From contig NZ_CALFBQ010000005.1 of assembly GCF_937951745.1 (NCBI RefSeq), positions 30,409 through 94,408 of the forward strand: 64,000 bases of DNA. The letters run 5' to 3'. This DNA is from an uncultured Chloroflexus sp. (GTDB lineage: Bacteria > Chloroflexota > Chloroflexia > Chloroflexales > Chloroflexaceae). Made by a program: the position numbers and the translations under genes. The notes under the pieces were generated by a model that had not been told where the DNA came from, searched no databases, and saw only the letters and a program-made list of their open reading frames with translations. Positions 8,498 to 16,718 of this stretch are shown here, in pieces (the first letter of the stretch is position 1; every line of letters starts with the position of its first letter).

Positions 8498-9745
8498 GTG
8501 CGGATCAGTACGATGATCACCGGAATGATGTATGTTGGCGCGTTGGCGATTGCTGGTTTCTTACTCTGGCAGACCGTGCAGATGTCAAGCGCGCTCATTG
8601 CGCTCTCGGCGAATGCTCCAACGCCAACCGTTGCGGTGATTCCTACTGCCACCGCTGCGCCATTGCTGGTGTTGCCGACGCCGGTGCCGCCGACGCCGCT
8701 GCCAACTACCGCTCCGCCCCAACCAGAGACGGTTGGGTATCATCCCAAGAGCGGGCGATATATCGCGGTCTGGCTGCCGCCGAATTTTGCCGGCGATGCA
8801 CGCGAGTCGTTTTTCGCCAATGTCGATATTATCGATGACATTAGTCCCTTTTGGTATACCACCGATGCGAGCGGACGGCTCTATGGCCGGCGCGATGATG
8901 ATCTGGTGGGGATTGCACATGGAAACAACGTGCGTATCATCCCCTCAATTCATAATGTTGGCAACCCCGGCGCGGTGGTGCCAGTGTTGACCAATCCGCA
9001 ATTACGCGCGCGCCACATCCAAAATATTGTCGATGAGGTCTTGGCACGCGGTTACGATGGAATTGATATTGATTATGAATCGCTCGCGCCTTCGCTGCGC
9101 GACGATTTTACCGCGTTTATCGTTGATCTTGCTGCGGCATTGCACGCTCACGACAGGCTCTTGACTGTCGCTGTCCATGCCAAAGATCGTGATGATGGCG
9201 GTTTAGGTGCGTTTCAAGATTGGCGTGCGATCGGGCCGCATGTTGATCAATTGCGGATTATGACGTACGATTACCACTGGCGTGGGTCAGGACCGGGGCC
9301 GGTTGCTCCAGCGTACTGGATTGAAGCCGTCGCCAATTATGCTCGTGAGGTCGTTGATCCGGCTAAGGTACTGATCGGCGTTCACTTCTACGGCTACGAT
9401 TGGCCGCCAGACGGCAATGCTACCGCTCGGCCTTGGAAGATTATCGAAGAGATCATCAACGAGTATCAACCGACAGTGAGCTTTATCGAACGCAACGCTC
9501 GCGGACGGGTCGGTGAGAGCACTTTTACTTATCGCACTAGCGCCGGTACGCGCACCGTTTGGTTTATGACTGATACCGGTCTCGCCGATAAGATCGCGAC
9601 GGTGCAGAAGCTTGATTTGGCGGGTATTGCGATTTGGCAGTTGGGGTACGAACGGCCAGAATATTGGCAGACGGTACGCGCTAGTTTAGTGCAGGATTCA
9701 ACGTTGATTCAACGGGCATTAAACGCCTTATTACCGGAACACTAG
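8498..9745 (+). CDS. Exported glycoside hydrolase family 18 protein
   Basis: The 415-residue protein has an N-terminal hydrophobic anchor or signal (about residues 8-30), a Thr/Pro-rich spacer (about 45-75), and a GH18 TIM-barrel domain of the YaaH/chitinase type. The catalytic motif DGIDIDYES (DxxDxDxE) is near residue 187, with LRIMTYDYHW and AIWQLGYE as the following barrel strands. GH18 members of this type cleave peptidoglycan or chitin-like N-acetylglucosamine bonds outside the membrane. The GTG start at 8498 has AGAGGT upstream; ATG at 8513 is the alternative. A hairpin terminator follows the stop. Confidence 0.88.
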   Translation: MRISTMITGMMYVGALAIAGFLLWQTVQMSSALIALSANAPTPTVAVIPTATAAPLLVLPTPVPPTPLPTTAPPQPETVGYHPKSGRYIAVWLPPNFAGDARESFFANVDIIDDISPFWYTTDASGRLYGRRDDDLVGIAHGNNVRIIPSIHNVGNPGAVVPVLTNPQLRARHIQNIVDEVLARGYDGIDIDYESLAPSLRDDFTAFIVDLAAALHAHDRLLTVAVHAKDRDDGGLGAFQDWRAIGPHVDQLRIMTYDYHWRGSGPGPVAPAYWIEAVANYAREVVDPAKVLIGVHFYGYDWPPDGNATARPWKIIEEIINEYQPTVSFIERNARGRVGESTFTYRTSAGTRTVWFMTDTGLADKIATVQKLDLAGIAIWQLGYERPEYWQTVRASLVQDSTLIQRALNALLPEH

Positions 9746-9747
9746 TA

Positions 9748-9769
9748 GGGGCGCACGGTAGTGCGCCCC
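9748..9769. terminator. Hairpin terminator after the GH18 gene
   Basis: A 9-bp perfect stem (GGGGCGCAC and complement) with loop GGTA begins two bases after the stop codon. There is no T-run. The same GTAGGGGCG-headed hairpin occurs after the ABC-2 permease gene at 56773, which points to a dispersed family of such structures. Confidence 0.6.
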
Positions 9770-9886
9770 AGCAGTGCATCTCGGCAGTGCGCCTCCCCCG
9801 GCGGTACGCCCTCTGGTGATCAGCGTAACCGTCAATCGTAGCGGCGCACATCCGTGCGTTCCAAATTAGATACATTGGACTACATC

Positions 9887-10951
9887 ATGACCACCACCGC
9901 AGGCGAACCCGGTGTCCGAGCCAATCCAACCGAGGCGCGTGATTTGGTCGAGCGTGGCATTGCGGCGGCGCGCGGCGGGCAGCGCCGGGTTGCTGCCGGC
10001 TTGCTAGCGCGTGCGCTCAAGCTCGATCCCCGCGATGAACGGGCATGGCTGTGGTTGAGCGGCGTGGTTGACGATCCAGCGCAGCGCGCTTTTTGTTTGC
10101 GAGCCGTCTTGCGCATTAACCCCAATAATCCCCACGCTCGTCGTGGTCTGGCCTATCTCGAACGGCAAGGCACGACGACTGCGCGTCCAATTGCCGACCT
10201 CGCGCCGCCGGCATCGACGCCGGAACCAGCCGCCGATGCCGCACCTGCTTCTCCACCCACACCAACCGCGCAAAGCCGCGATTGGTGGGTTCATTGGCGT
10301 TGGCAGCGCCGCGAAACGTCGCGGGTGCGGATAGTGTTGTGGGTGTTGCCGATTGTGTTGTTGGCGGTGGCGCTCATCTTGCATCAGAGTGTGAGCGTTG
10401 CCCGCGAGCGCGCGCTTGCGGCGCTGGCTGCCGAGCAAGAACCAGCCTTTACCGTCGAAACTGCTCTGGCAGCGCCACTTGCGACTCCGACCCCCATTCC
10501 GGCGCTGGAAGCCGAGCCGCTCGCCGTCGTCGAGAGCCTCACCGTTTCGTATCTTACCGCGATTGATGCGATCCGCACCGATCTGCGCACTGCTTCGGCT
10601 GCCTATCGGCAAGAGACGAGCCAGCCCGGTGGCGCGTCGATCAACCATGTGGCGGCGACCCAACGGCTGCGAGCGACAGTAGCGCAGGCGCTGGCTAATC
10701 TTGGTGAACTGCGTGCGCCGGGAGTGCTGATGCCGGCTCACGAAGATTATCGGCAGGGGCTTGAGCTAGAGTTGGCCGGTCTCGATGCCATCCTCGACTT
10801 CTACAGCACTTACGATGTGGCGAACGCCAATCGTGCCGCGCTTCGCTTTCAAGAGGCACGCGCGTTTATCGAGCGTGCCCAAGCCGGTTTTCAATCGCAG
10901 CGCCAACGTCTCGGCGAGATGAGCCTCATAAGCGCGTATACTATTCGTTGA
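9887..10951 (+). CDS. TPR-type protein with one transmembrane helix
   Basis: The 354-residue product has an N-terminal tetratricopeptide-like region (about residues 10-85; segments like ALKLDPRDERAWLWLSGV and VLRINPNNPHARRGL), a Pro/Ala-rich spacer, one transmembrane helix (about 155-175, VLWVLPIVLLAVALIL) and a mostly helical C-terminal region of about 150 residues. Such TPR plus spacer plus helix proteins are frequent in Chloroflexota; the role is unknown. The ATG at 9887 was chosen because the TPR begins soon after it; an in-frame upstream start at 9854 lacks support. Confidence 0.7.
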   Translation: MTTTAGEPGVRANPTEARDLVERGIAAARGGQRRVAAGLLARALKLDPRDERAWLWLSGVVDDPAQRAFCLRAVLRINPNNPHARRGLAYLERQGTTTARPIADLAPPASTPEPAADAAPASPPTPTAQSRDWWVHWRWQRRETSRVRIVLWVLPIVLLAVALILHQSVSVARERALAALAAEQEPAFTVETALAAPLATPTPIPALEAEPLAVVESLTVSYLTAIDAIRTDLRTASAAYRQETSQPGGASINHVAATQRLRATVAQALANLGELRAPGVLMPAHEDYRQGLELELAGLDAILDFYSTYDVANANRAALRFQEARAFIERAQAGFQSQRQRLGEMSLISAYTIR

Positions 10952-10989
10952 TTGGCATCCCCCCGCGCCTCGTAATGCCCGGCCCTGCT

Positions 10990-11146
10990 GTCATTGCGAG
11001 CCGAGCGGAGCGAGGCGAAGCAGTCTCGTACAAAGGCGCAACTCCATCACTCCGCGCGGGAGGCGAGGGCGTTCCCCTTCTGCCCTGCCTTGCCCGCCAT
11101 CTAGCGGTGTCCCCTCTCCTGTCGTGCGGAGGGGGAGAGGGAATCA
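10990..11146. repeat. Dispersed repeat, GTCATTGCGAG family, copy A
   Basis: The copy starts GTCATTGCGAG, continues with a GAGCGAGGCGAAGCAGTCTC segment and a CTCCATCACTCCG segment, and ends near CTCTCCTGTCGTGCGGAGGGGGAGAGGG. It is a direct, diverged duplicate of the copy at 11218. Copy A carries about 40 extra bases in the middle. Confidence 0.7.
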
Positions 11147-11162
11147 ACGCCAAGCCACCATG

Positions 11163-11211
11163 TGAGGAAAGACGCAGAGGTTTTCACGTCAAGGCGCGCA
11201 GGGCGCAGCGG
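11163..11211. repeat. Dispersed repeat, AAAGACGC/CGCAGAGG family
   Basis: The stretch contains AAAGACGCAGAGG, then AAGGCGCGCAGGGCGCAG. The same words recur near 26369, 26528, 40549, 40668 and 51907, always in gaps or at gene ends. Confidence 0.6.
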
Positions 11212-11217
11212 TCGCCC

Positions 11218-11324
11218 GTCATTACGAGCGGAGCGAGGTGAAGCAATCTTGCACAAAGGTGCGATTCCATCACTCCGAGAGGGAGCGGTACACCCTCTCC
11301 TGTCGTGCGGGGGGAGAGGGCATC
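11218..11324. repeat. Dispersed repeat, GTCATTGCGAG family, copy B
   Basis: The copy reads GTCATTACGAGCGGAGCGAGG, then AAGCAATCTTGCACAAAGG, CCATCACTCCG and CTCTCCTGTCGTGCGG. It is co-oriented with copy A, about 228 bp downstream. Confidence 0.7.
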
Positions 11325-11337
11325 ATTAGCGTCACCC

Positions 11338-12849
11338 CTACAACGCGATTCCGTAGATCGCCGCGTACTTCTGGCGCAGATAGGTCAGATACGGCTCAAT
11401 CTCCATCGGCTTACCGGTCGCGCGCTCGATCAGTTCATTGGGCGTATACACGCTGCCGTGGCGATAGATATGCTCGCGCAGCCAGCCGTGTAGGCTAGCG
11501 AATTCACCCCGCCCAATCTCATCATCAATTTCGGGATGGGCTGCACGAGCGGCAGCAAGGAACTGCGCACTAAGGATATTCCCTAGCGTATAACCTTGGA
11601 ACGCGCCGCCGATCAGACCGCCAAACCAATGCACGTCTTGCAGCACGCCATCGCGATAGTCGGGCACCGTCACCCCTAAATCCTCGGCGTAGCGCGCATT
11701 CCATGCTTCCGGTAGGTCGCGCAGCTTCAGGTTGCCCTCTAGCAGGGCCAATTCCAGATCAAACCGGATCATCACGTGCAGGTTATACGTCACTTCATCA
11801 GCATCGGTGCGGATAAGCGACGGTTGTACCCGGTTGATTGCGCGATAGAATTCGTCGAGCGGGACGTTGCCCAGTTGCTGGGGAAACGTCTGTTGTAATT
11901 CGGGGTAGAAATGCTCCCAGAATGGCCGTGAGCGGCCGATCAGATTTTCCCACAGCCGCGATTGGCTTTCATGCACTCCCGCTGACACGCCACCGCAGAG
12001 AGGCGTGCCCTCGAACGCCGGATCAACACCTTGTTCGTACATAGCGTGGCCTGATTCGTGCAGGGTACTGAACAAACCATCGCCTAAATCATGCTCATTA
12101 ATGCGGGTCGTGATGCGCACATCGCCGACCGAAAACTTGGTCGCAAACGGATGGTGGGTGAGGTCTTGCCGTCCGCGCTCGAAGTCATACCCGAATTGGC
12201 GAATGATCTGCTCACCAAAGGCCAGTTGATCATTGCGCGGGTAGTATTTGCGCAGGCATGAGTCGTCAATTGGCGGTTGGGCGACAATTGCCCGGATGAT
12301 CGGGGTGAGGCCGGCGCGTAGGCGGGCAAAGAGGTCGCGAATCACGGTGGTGCGCATGCCATAGTCGCTAACGTCAATCAGTGGATCGGCGGGATGGTCG
12401 TAGCCGGGGAAGCAGTCGGCCACTCGCCGGCTTAGTTCGAGCGTGCGTTCGAGATACGGTAACATGGTGGTGAAATCATTCGCCGGACGGGCTTGCGTCC
12501 ATGCATGGTAGCTAGCCGCTGTATGTGCTGCAATGTCGCTCGCAAGATCAACCGGAATCCGGGTCATGCGCTCGTAATTGCGTTGCGCCACCCGGATCAG
12601 CGCCGCATCGGGATGGTCATAGGGCAACTGTTCGCTGTAGGGCATCAGGTCAGCCAACAACCGGCCCAATTCAGGATCGGTGCTGCGCACGTGGGCCAAC
12701 CGTGAGAGGGTGGCCAGTTGGCGGGCGCGCGCGGCAGCGCCGCCGGGCGGCATATAGGTGCTCTGATCCCAATTGAGCACGGCGGCTGCGCTGTTGATAT
12801 CGTCAATTTCCTGCAAACGGGTGCGGAGTTCGTGCAAACGGGTTTCCAT
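11338..12849 (-). CDS. Carboxypeptidase Taq (M32 family)
   Basis: This 503-residue zinc carboxypeptidase removes C-terminal residues from peptides with broad specificity, except proline. The N-terminus has the family segment AAVLNWDQSTYMPPGG, the zinc motif is LHESGHAMYEQG (HExxH) in the middle, with a downstream glutamate in HESQSRLWENLIGRS, and the C-terminus has IGGAFQGYTLGNI. Length matches the family. The ATG at 12849 agrees with the conserved N-terminus; an upstream in-frame start at 12879 is possible. It follows the aminotransferase gene by 62 bp on the same strand. Confidence 0.93.
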   Translation of the reverse strand: METRLHELRTRLQEIDDINSAAAVLNWDQSTYMPPGGAAARARQLATLSRLAHVRSTDPELGRLLADLMPYSEQLPYDHPDAALIRVAQRNYERMTRIPVDLASDIAAHTAASYHAWTQARPANDFTTMLPYLERTLELSRRVADCFPGYDHPADPLIDVSDYGMRTTVIRDLFARLRAGLTPIIRAIVAQPPIDDSCLRKYYPRNDQLAFGEQIIRQFGYDFERGRQDLTHHPFATKFSVGDVRITTRINEHDLGDGLFSTLHESGHAMYEQGVDPAFEGTPLCGGVSAGVHESQSRLWENLIGRSRPFWEHFYPELQQTFPQQLGNVPLDEFYRAINRVQPSLIRTDADEVTYNLHVMIRFDLELALLEGNLKLRDLPEAWNARYAEDLGVTVPDYRDGVLQDVHWFGGLIGGAFQGYTLGNILSAQFLAAARAAHPEIDDEIGRGEFASLHGWLREHIYRHGSVYTPNELIERATGKPMEIEPYLTYLRQKYAAIYGIAL

Positions 12850-12911
12850 GGTTATGACTCGCTTTCTCGTGAGCGCCAAGTATGGAGCGTGATCCTCAAA
12901 CTACTAAGGAG

Positions 12912-14117
12912 TTACCCATTCTTTGTGGTTTGGCGTTGTCGCCACGCCAGTAGCCGTTGCTGAGCAGCGCGGAGAGTCTCGTCGCGTTTGGCGAAGCAAA
13001 ACCGGGCTAGCAACGGCAAATCGTGCTGGCGGGCATAGAAGGCCGAGGGCGGGATAGCGGCGACGCCGACTTCTTGGGTAAGAAAGCGGCAGAAGGCGAC
13101 ATCATGATCAAAGCCGGTTGATGAGATATCGGCCATTAAGAAGTAACTGCCTTCGGTTGGCAATACCGGCAAATCAACACTTGCTAGTATTTCAGCCAAG
13201 AGCCGGTAACGAGCGGTATACTCAGCGCGAAACTGGGCGTAATAGCCGTTGCGCAGCGCCTCTTCAAGCGCCGCCGCCGCCGCAAATTGCAACGGGGTGG
13301 CGGTGGCGAAGGTGATCCATTGGTGAGCCGCGCGCAGCGCGGCGTTGAGGTGGGCCGGGCCAACTGCGTACCCGATCTTCCAGCCGGTGAGACTAAACGT
13401 CTTGCCGATACTGTTAATCGTCAAGGTGCGCTCCCACATTCCCGACAGGGTCGCGATAGGAATGTGTTCAGCGCCAGCGAAGACCAACTGATCATAGACC
13501 TCATCCGATACCACTACCACATCGTAAGTCTGGCACAGCTCGGCGATCTGCTCGAGTTCGGCCCGTCGAAAGACCTTGCCAGTCGGGTTGTGGGGCGTGT
13601 TCAGCATCACCAAGCGCGTGCGTGCTGAAAAGGCGGCGCGCAATTCCGCCGGATCAAACCACCACCCTGTTTGGCCTTCTACCGGCGGATGGAGGCGGAC
13701 GAAGCGCGGCACGCCGCCGGCCATAGTCACATCAGGCAGATACGCATCGTAAAACGGCTCGAACAGAATGACCTCATCGCCGGGGTTAACCAACGCCTGC
13801 ACTGCCGCGAAGAGTGCCTCAGTCGCGCCGCTGGTGACGGTCACTTCGTTCTGCGGATCGATCGCACGCCAGCCGTGGGCCTGCCACGTGGCAGCAATCG
13901 CCTCTCGTAACCGAGGAATGCCAATATAAGGGGCATACTGATTAGCATCGGCGGCAATTGCCTCAGCGGCTGCTTGCTTGATCCATTCCGGCCCGGCGAA
14001 ATCAGGAAAGCCTTGCCCAAGATTGACCGCGCCGCACTGCACGGCAAGGGCGCTGATTTCGGCAAAAATCGTGGTGCCAAACTGGCGAACGCGCTCGGCG
14101 CTGGGTGCTGTGGTCAT
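12912..14117 (-). CDS. PLP-dependent aminotransferase (class I/II)
   Basis: The 401-residue enzyme is a fold-type I aminotransferase resembling kynurenine/methionine aminotransferases (YbdL-like). It shows GAVNLGQGFPDF at the start, the HNPTGKVF segment, VVSDEVYDQLVF (Asp that contacts the PLP ring) and SIGKTFSLTGWKIGY with the Schiff-base lysine. Likely reaction is transamination of methionine, glutamine or aromatic amino acids with 2-oxo acids; exact substrate unknown. The ATG at 14117 has AGAGGT at good spacing and a TGGTACCAT extended -10 box about 42 bp upstream. Confidence 0.92.
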   Translation of the reverse strand: MTTAPSAERVRQFGTTIFAEISALAVQCGAVNLGQGFPDFAGPEWIKQAAAEAIAADANQYAPYIGIPRLREAIAATWQAHGWRAIDPQNEVTVTSGATEALFAAVQALVNPGDEVILFEPFYDAYLPDVTMAGGVPRFVRLHPPVEGQTGWWFDPAELRAAFSARTRLVMLNTPHNPTGKVFRRAELEQIAELCQTYDVVVVSDEVYDQLVFAGAEHIPIATLSGMWERTLTINSIGKTFSLTGWKIGYAVGPAHLNAALRAAHQWITFATATPLQFAAAAALEEALRNGYYAQFRAEYTARYRLLAEILASVDLPVLPTEGSYFLMADISSTGFDHDVAFCRFLTQEVGVAAIPPSAFYARQHDLPLLARFCFAKRDETLRAAQQRLLAWRQRQTTKNG

Positions 14118-14158
14118 CAGTGAACCTCTGATGGATGGCAGAAGAACCGGCTTTCTGT

Positions 14159-14167
14159 ATGGTACCA
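14159..14167 (-). promoter_or_regulatory. Extended -10 promoter element of the aminotransferase gene
   Basis: The minus strand reads TGGTACCAT about 42 bp upstream of the ATG at 14117. The core TGGTACCA is palindromic, so the same word could also serve the divergent membrane protein gene at 14245. Confidence 0.4.
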
Positions 14168-14244
14168 CAGACCGGTGCAACTTTTGCGACTGCATCGGCG
14201 TCATACCGGCAGTACCAGAGTACGAACGTTGAAGGAGGAAGAAT

Positions 14245-14637
14245 ATGTCATTCCAGCGCGATCAGATGCGATTAATCGGTCTGCTCTTAGTGACGATGGG
14301 TATTGTCGCGATCTTTAAGTTGTGGTGGCTGGTGCCGATCGCGTTGCTGGCCGGCGGCGGCATCGTCATCTACCGCCGCCAACGCAGCCTTGGCCGCACC
14401 AACGAAGCGGTGCAAGCCTTGTTGTGGGGCGTGGGCTTGGCGCTACTCTCGCTGATCAATTTGGTGTGGCCGGGCATTTTGGTGCTCGGCGGCGTGAGCC
14501 TGCTGCTGATTGGCCGCGAGGATGCCGTCGAGCAGCGAATGTGGGCATTGCTCGGGCAGGTGCTGAATTGGAACCGTCGCCCCACCTCGCCGCCGGCGAG
14601 CAATAAAGTACAGATTATTGAGAAGGACGGTGAATAG
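14245..14637 (+). CDS. Small membrane protein with four helices
   Basis: The 130-residue product has hydrophobic segments at about residues 9-24, 27-43, 58-72 and 73-88, and a polar C-terminal tail. Its paired-helix layout resembles the membrane part of LiaF-like or DUF5668 proteins, but no signature residue confirms this. The start has a perfect AAGGAGGAAGAAT ribosome binding site. The 3' end overlaps the convergent DUF3352 gene by 23 bp. Function unknown. Confidence 0.7.
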   Translation: MSFQRDQMRLIGLLLVTMGIVAIFKLWWLVPIALLAGGGIVIYRRQRSLGRTNEAVQALLWGVGLALLSLINLVWPGILVLGGVSLLLIGREDAVEQRMWALLGQVLNWNRRPTSPPASNKVQIIEKDGE

Positions 14638-15439
14638 CCGATCCTTCCCCCAACACCTTCACCAACCATGCTCGCACCGCCGCCCGCGCCGCTTCGGCAG
14701 CGGGCGAACCATCAGTGTAGAGCGTGCCGGAACGCACGGTCGCTATCGTCTCGCGGAATTGCTGAAATGTAGGCAGGCTGGCCAGTCGGTTTGGTCGATC
14801 TGGGCCGGCTGCCAGATCAAGCAGCGCTTCTGGCCGGTTAGAAAAGACGATATAGTGCTCGATCAAGCCTACTGCCCGCAGCGGACTGGCAATCTCGCCG
14901 ATGTAGATCGTCGCATTGCCGGCCCGTTGCTCGGTAAACGTTTCACCCCGGTTCCGGCGCACTTCCAGATATTTGTCTAGAAAGATCTTAGCTAGCGGAT
15001 CGTTGCGCGAAGCCAGAAAGACCAATACCTCGCCATTTTCAACCAAATCGGTGGCCACATCATTCGTAACCGGGGTAAAGTCACGTACCACGACTGCAAT
15101 ATCGCTGCCGATCCACGTTATCACATCGCTATCGAGCTTCACGCCAAGCACAGCGGCAACGTTGGCAGCTGCATCTGCTGGCATCGTGAGGCCAAACACT
15201 TCGCTGAGCGCCCGTTCGATCCGCGGTTGTTCAGGCACGTCGCTAAGGGTTGGTGACAGGCTAGCGTACAGTTGGACATCAGCCGGTAAGAGTTCTGCCG
15301 GCGCTGGGCCGCGTTGGACGGTGGTAAACCAGTAGACGAACATAGCGCCGATCAGAGTAGCAATCAAGGTGATCGCCAGTCCGCCGGCGAAGGCGTAACC
15401 AAGACCTCGTTCACGGGGAATGGTTGATGTTTTGATCAT
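14615..15439 (-). CDS. DUF3352-like membrane-anchored protein
   Basis: The 274-residue protein has one N-terminal transmembrane helix (about residues 14-38) and an extracytoplasmic domain of the DUF3352 type: LLPADVQLYASLSP near the membrane, ITWIGSDIAVVVRDF in the middle, and a YIVFSNRPEALLDL segment later. DUF3352 proteins are surface proteins of unknown role, common in cyanobacteria and Chloroflexota. The ATG at 15439 was chosen because a TGGTACCAT promoter word lies about 37 bp upstream. It overlaps the convergent membrane protein gene by 23 bp. Confidence 0.72.
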   Translation of the reverse strand: MIKTSTIPRERGLGYAFAGGLAITLIATLIGAMFVYWFTTVQRGPAPAELLPADVQLYASLSPTLSDVPEQPRIERALSEVFGLTMPADAAANVAAVLGVKLDSDVITWIGSDIAVVVRDFTPVTNDVATDLVENGEVLVFLASRNDPLAKIFLDKYLEVRRNRGETFTEQRAGNATIYIGEIASPLRAVGLIEHYIVFSNRPEALLDLAAGPDRPNRLASLPTFQQFRETIATVRSGTLYTDGSPAAEAARAAVRAWLVKVLGEGSAIHRPSQ

Positions 15440-15475
15440 AGTCTTGTCACAGAGGCAGTCCAATGCTCTCTTGAT

Positions 15476-15485
15476 ATGGTACCAT
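15476..15485. promoter_or_regulatory. Palindromic TGGTACCA promoter word between divergent genes
   Basis: ATGGTACCAT reads as an extended -10 element on both strands, between the divergently oriented DUF3352 gene (start 15439) and the molybdopterin-binding protein gene (start 15552). It could drive either or both; distance fits the minus-strand gene best. Confidence 0.4.
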
Positions 15486-15551
15486 AGGTATAGACTGAAT
15501 TTCGTAATCCCTGCAACTCTTCGTTCTCACCCTACCCAGAGGCAGGCATAT

Positions 15552-16550
15552 ATGCGGATCGAAACCTTACCGCCGGCAGCGGCGGTTGGTCATATTCTCT
15601 GCCACAATGTAGCCGATGCGCAGGGGCGAAAAGCGTTTCATAAAGGACGGCGCCTGCGTGTTGAAGATGTGCCGCGTCTGGTTGAGCTAGGGCTATCGGC
15701 AGTACGGGTAGCGATATTAGCGCCTGATGATGTCCACGAAGACGAAGCGGCTATTCGGGTAGCGCAGATCGTCGCTGGGTCGGGGGTAGCAATTGGCGAA
15801 CCGCACGCCGGTCGGGTCAACCTATATGCAGTCAGTGATGGCCCACTGATGATTAATGCTGAAGCGTTATTCTCGATCAACCTGATCGATGGTCTTACGA
15901 TTGCGACCCTTCCTCCTTACACCTTGGTTACTGCCGGACAGATGATCGCAACGATCAAGATCATTCCGTTTGCCGTCCCCGTGACCGATCTGCTGCAAGC
16001 AGCCGCCATAGCCGGTGGAGCAGGCGTGTTGCGGGTTGCTCCGTTGGTTCGGCAGCAGTTTGGTGTGGCATTGGTAAGTAGCCCGGCGGCACGAGCAAGG
16101 GTGGAACGAGGCATATTGCCGGCCATTGCCGGTCGGATCACCGATCTTGGTGCAACGATAGTTGCCTGCCGAGATTTGCCGTTAGATGAGTATGAAGTTG
16201 CTGTCGGTCTAGCTGACCTCATGGCTGCCGGATCGAATATTATCATCACTGCCGGTGAGACGTCGGTCGTTGATCGCGATGATGTCATTCCGCGAGCAGT
16301 GCGGCGACTAGGTGGCGAGATCGCGCATTACGGCGCGCCGGTTGAGCCGGGGAATCTGTTGTTGCTAGCCTATCTTCATCACGCCGTTGATACCATCCCC
16401 CTGATTGGCGCGCCCGGTTGTGTGCGTTCACGCGACCAGAATATTGTTGATCTGATCTTGCCGCGACTAATGGCAAATGAGCGGCTCGGTCGGCGCGAGA
16501 TTGCTGCGCTGGGCCTTGGCGGGCTGCTTGGCGCCTCCCGGCGCGGATGA
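15552..16550 (+). CDS. Molybdopterin-binding domain protein
   Basis: The 332-residue protein begins with a MoeA-like segment (VGHILCHNVADAQG, RKAFHKGRRL, comparable to the start of molybdopterin molybdotransferases) and carries a MoaB/MogA-type molybdopterin-binding fold in its second half (ALVSSPAARARVERG, SNIIITAGETSVVDRDDVIP, IPLIGAPGCVRS). It lacks the full MoeA domain set. A role in maturing a molybdenum hydroxylase is plausible, but no molybdoenzyme gene is in the window. The ATG at 15552 has AGAGG upstream and a TGGTACCAT word 70 bp before it. It is followed by the TPR gene. Confidence 0.8.
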   Translation: MRIETLPPAAAVGHILCHNVADAQGRKAFHKGRRLRVEDVPRLVELGLSAVRVAILAPDDVHEDEAAIRVAQIVAGSGVAIGEPHAGRVNLYAVSDGPLMINAEALFSINLIDGLTIATLPPYTLVTAGQMIATIKIIPFAVPVTDLLQAAAIAGGAGVLRVAPLVRQQFGVALVSSPAARARVERGILPAIAGRITDLGATIVACRDLPLDEYEVAVGLADLMAAGSNIIITAGETSVVDRDDVIPRAVRRLGGEIAHYGAPVEPGNLLLLAYLHHAVDTIPLIGAPGCVRSRDQNIVDLILPRLMANERLGRREIAALGLGGLLGASRRG

Positions 16551-16718
16551 GGTATGAACCAGCCCGGCTACGGAGCACGGCTGTTTGACTGCCGTATCCG
16601 CGAGCGCGGTAGCCGTGATGCTCTTCGCAATCTCGATCGCCGGTGCAACTTCGCCGCAGCCGCTTGCGTAATGGTAATATATCTGCCAGCACGCCTGAAC
16701 ACGCTGAAAGGGGGAGTG

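Larger units (their letters stand above)
10952..11337. other. Intergenic region filled with dispersed repeats
   Basis: No gene is supported in this 386-bp gap. It holds two diverged copies of the GTCATTGCGAG repeat family and, between them, one copy of the GCAGAGG/AAAGACGC family. Frames here are produced by repeat sequence and lack ribosome binding sites and family matches. Confidence 0.75.

Noticed and set aside
10952..11337. CRISPR array
   Set aside because: Repeated words are present, but there are only two or three diverged copies with irregular spacing and long repeat units, and no cas genes occur in the window.
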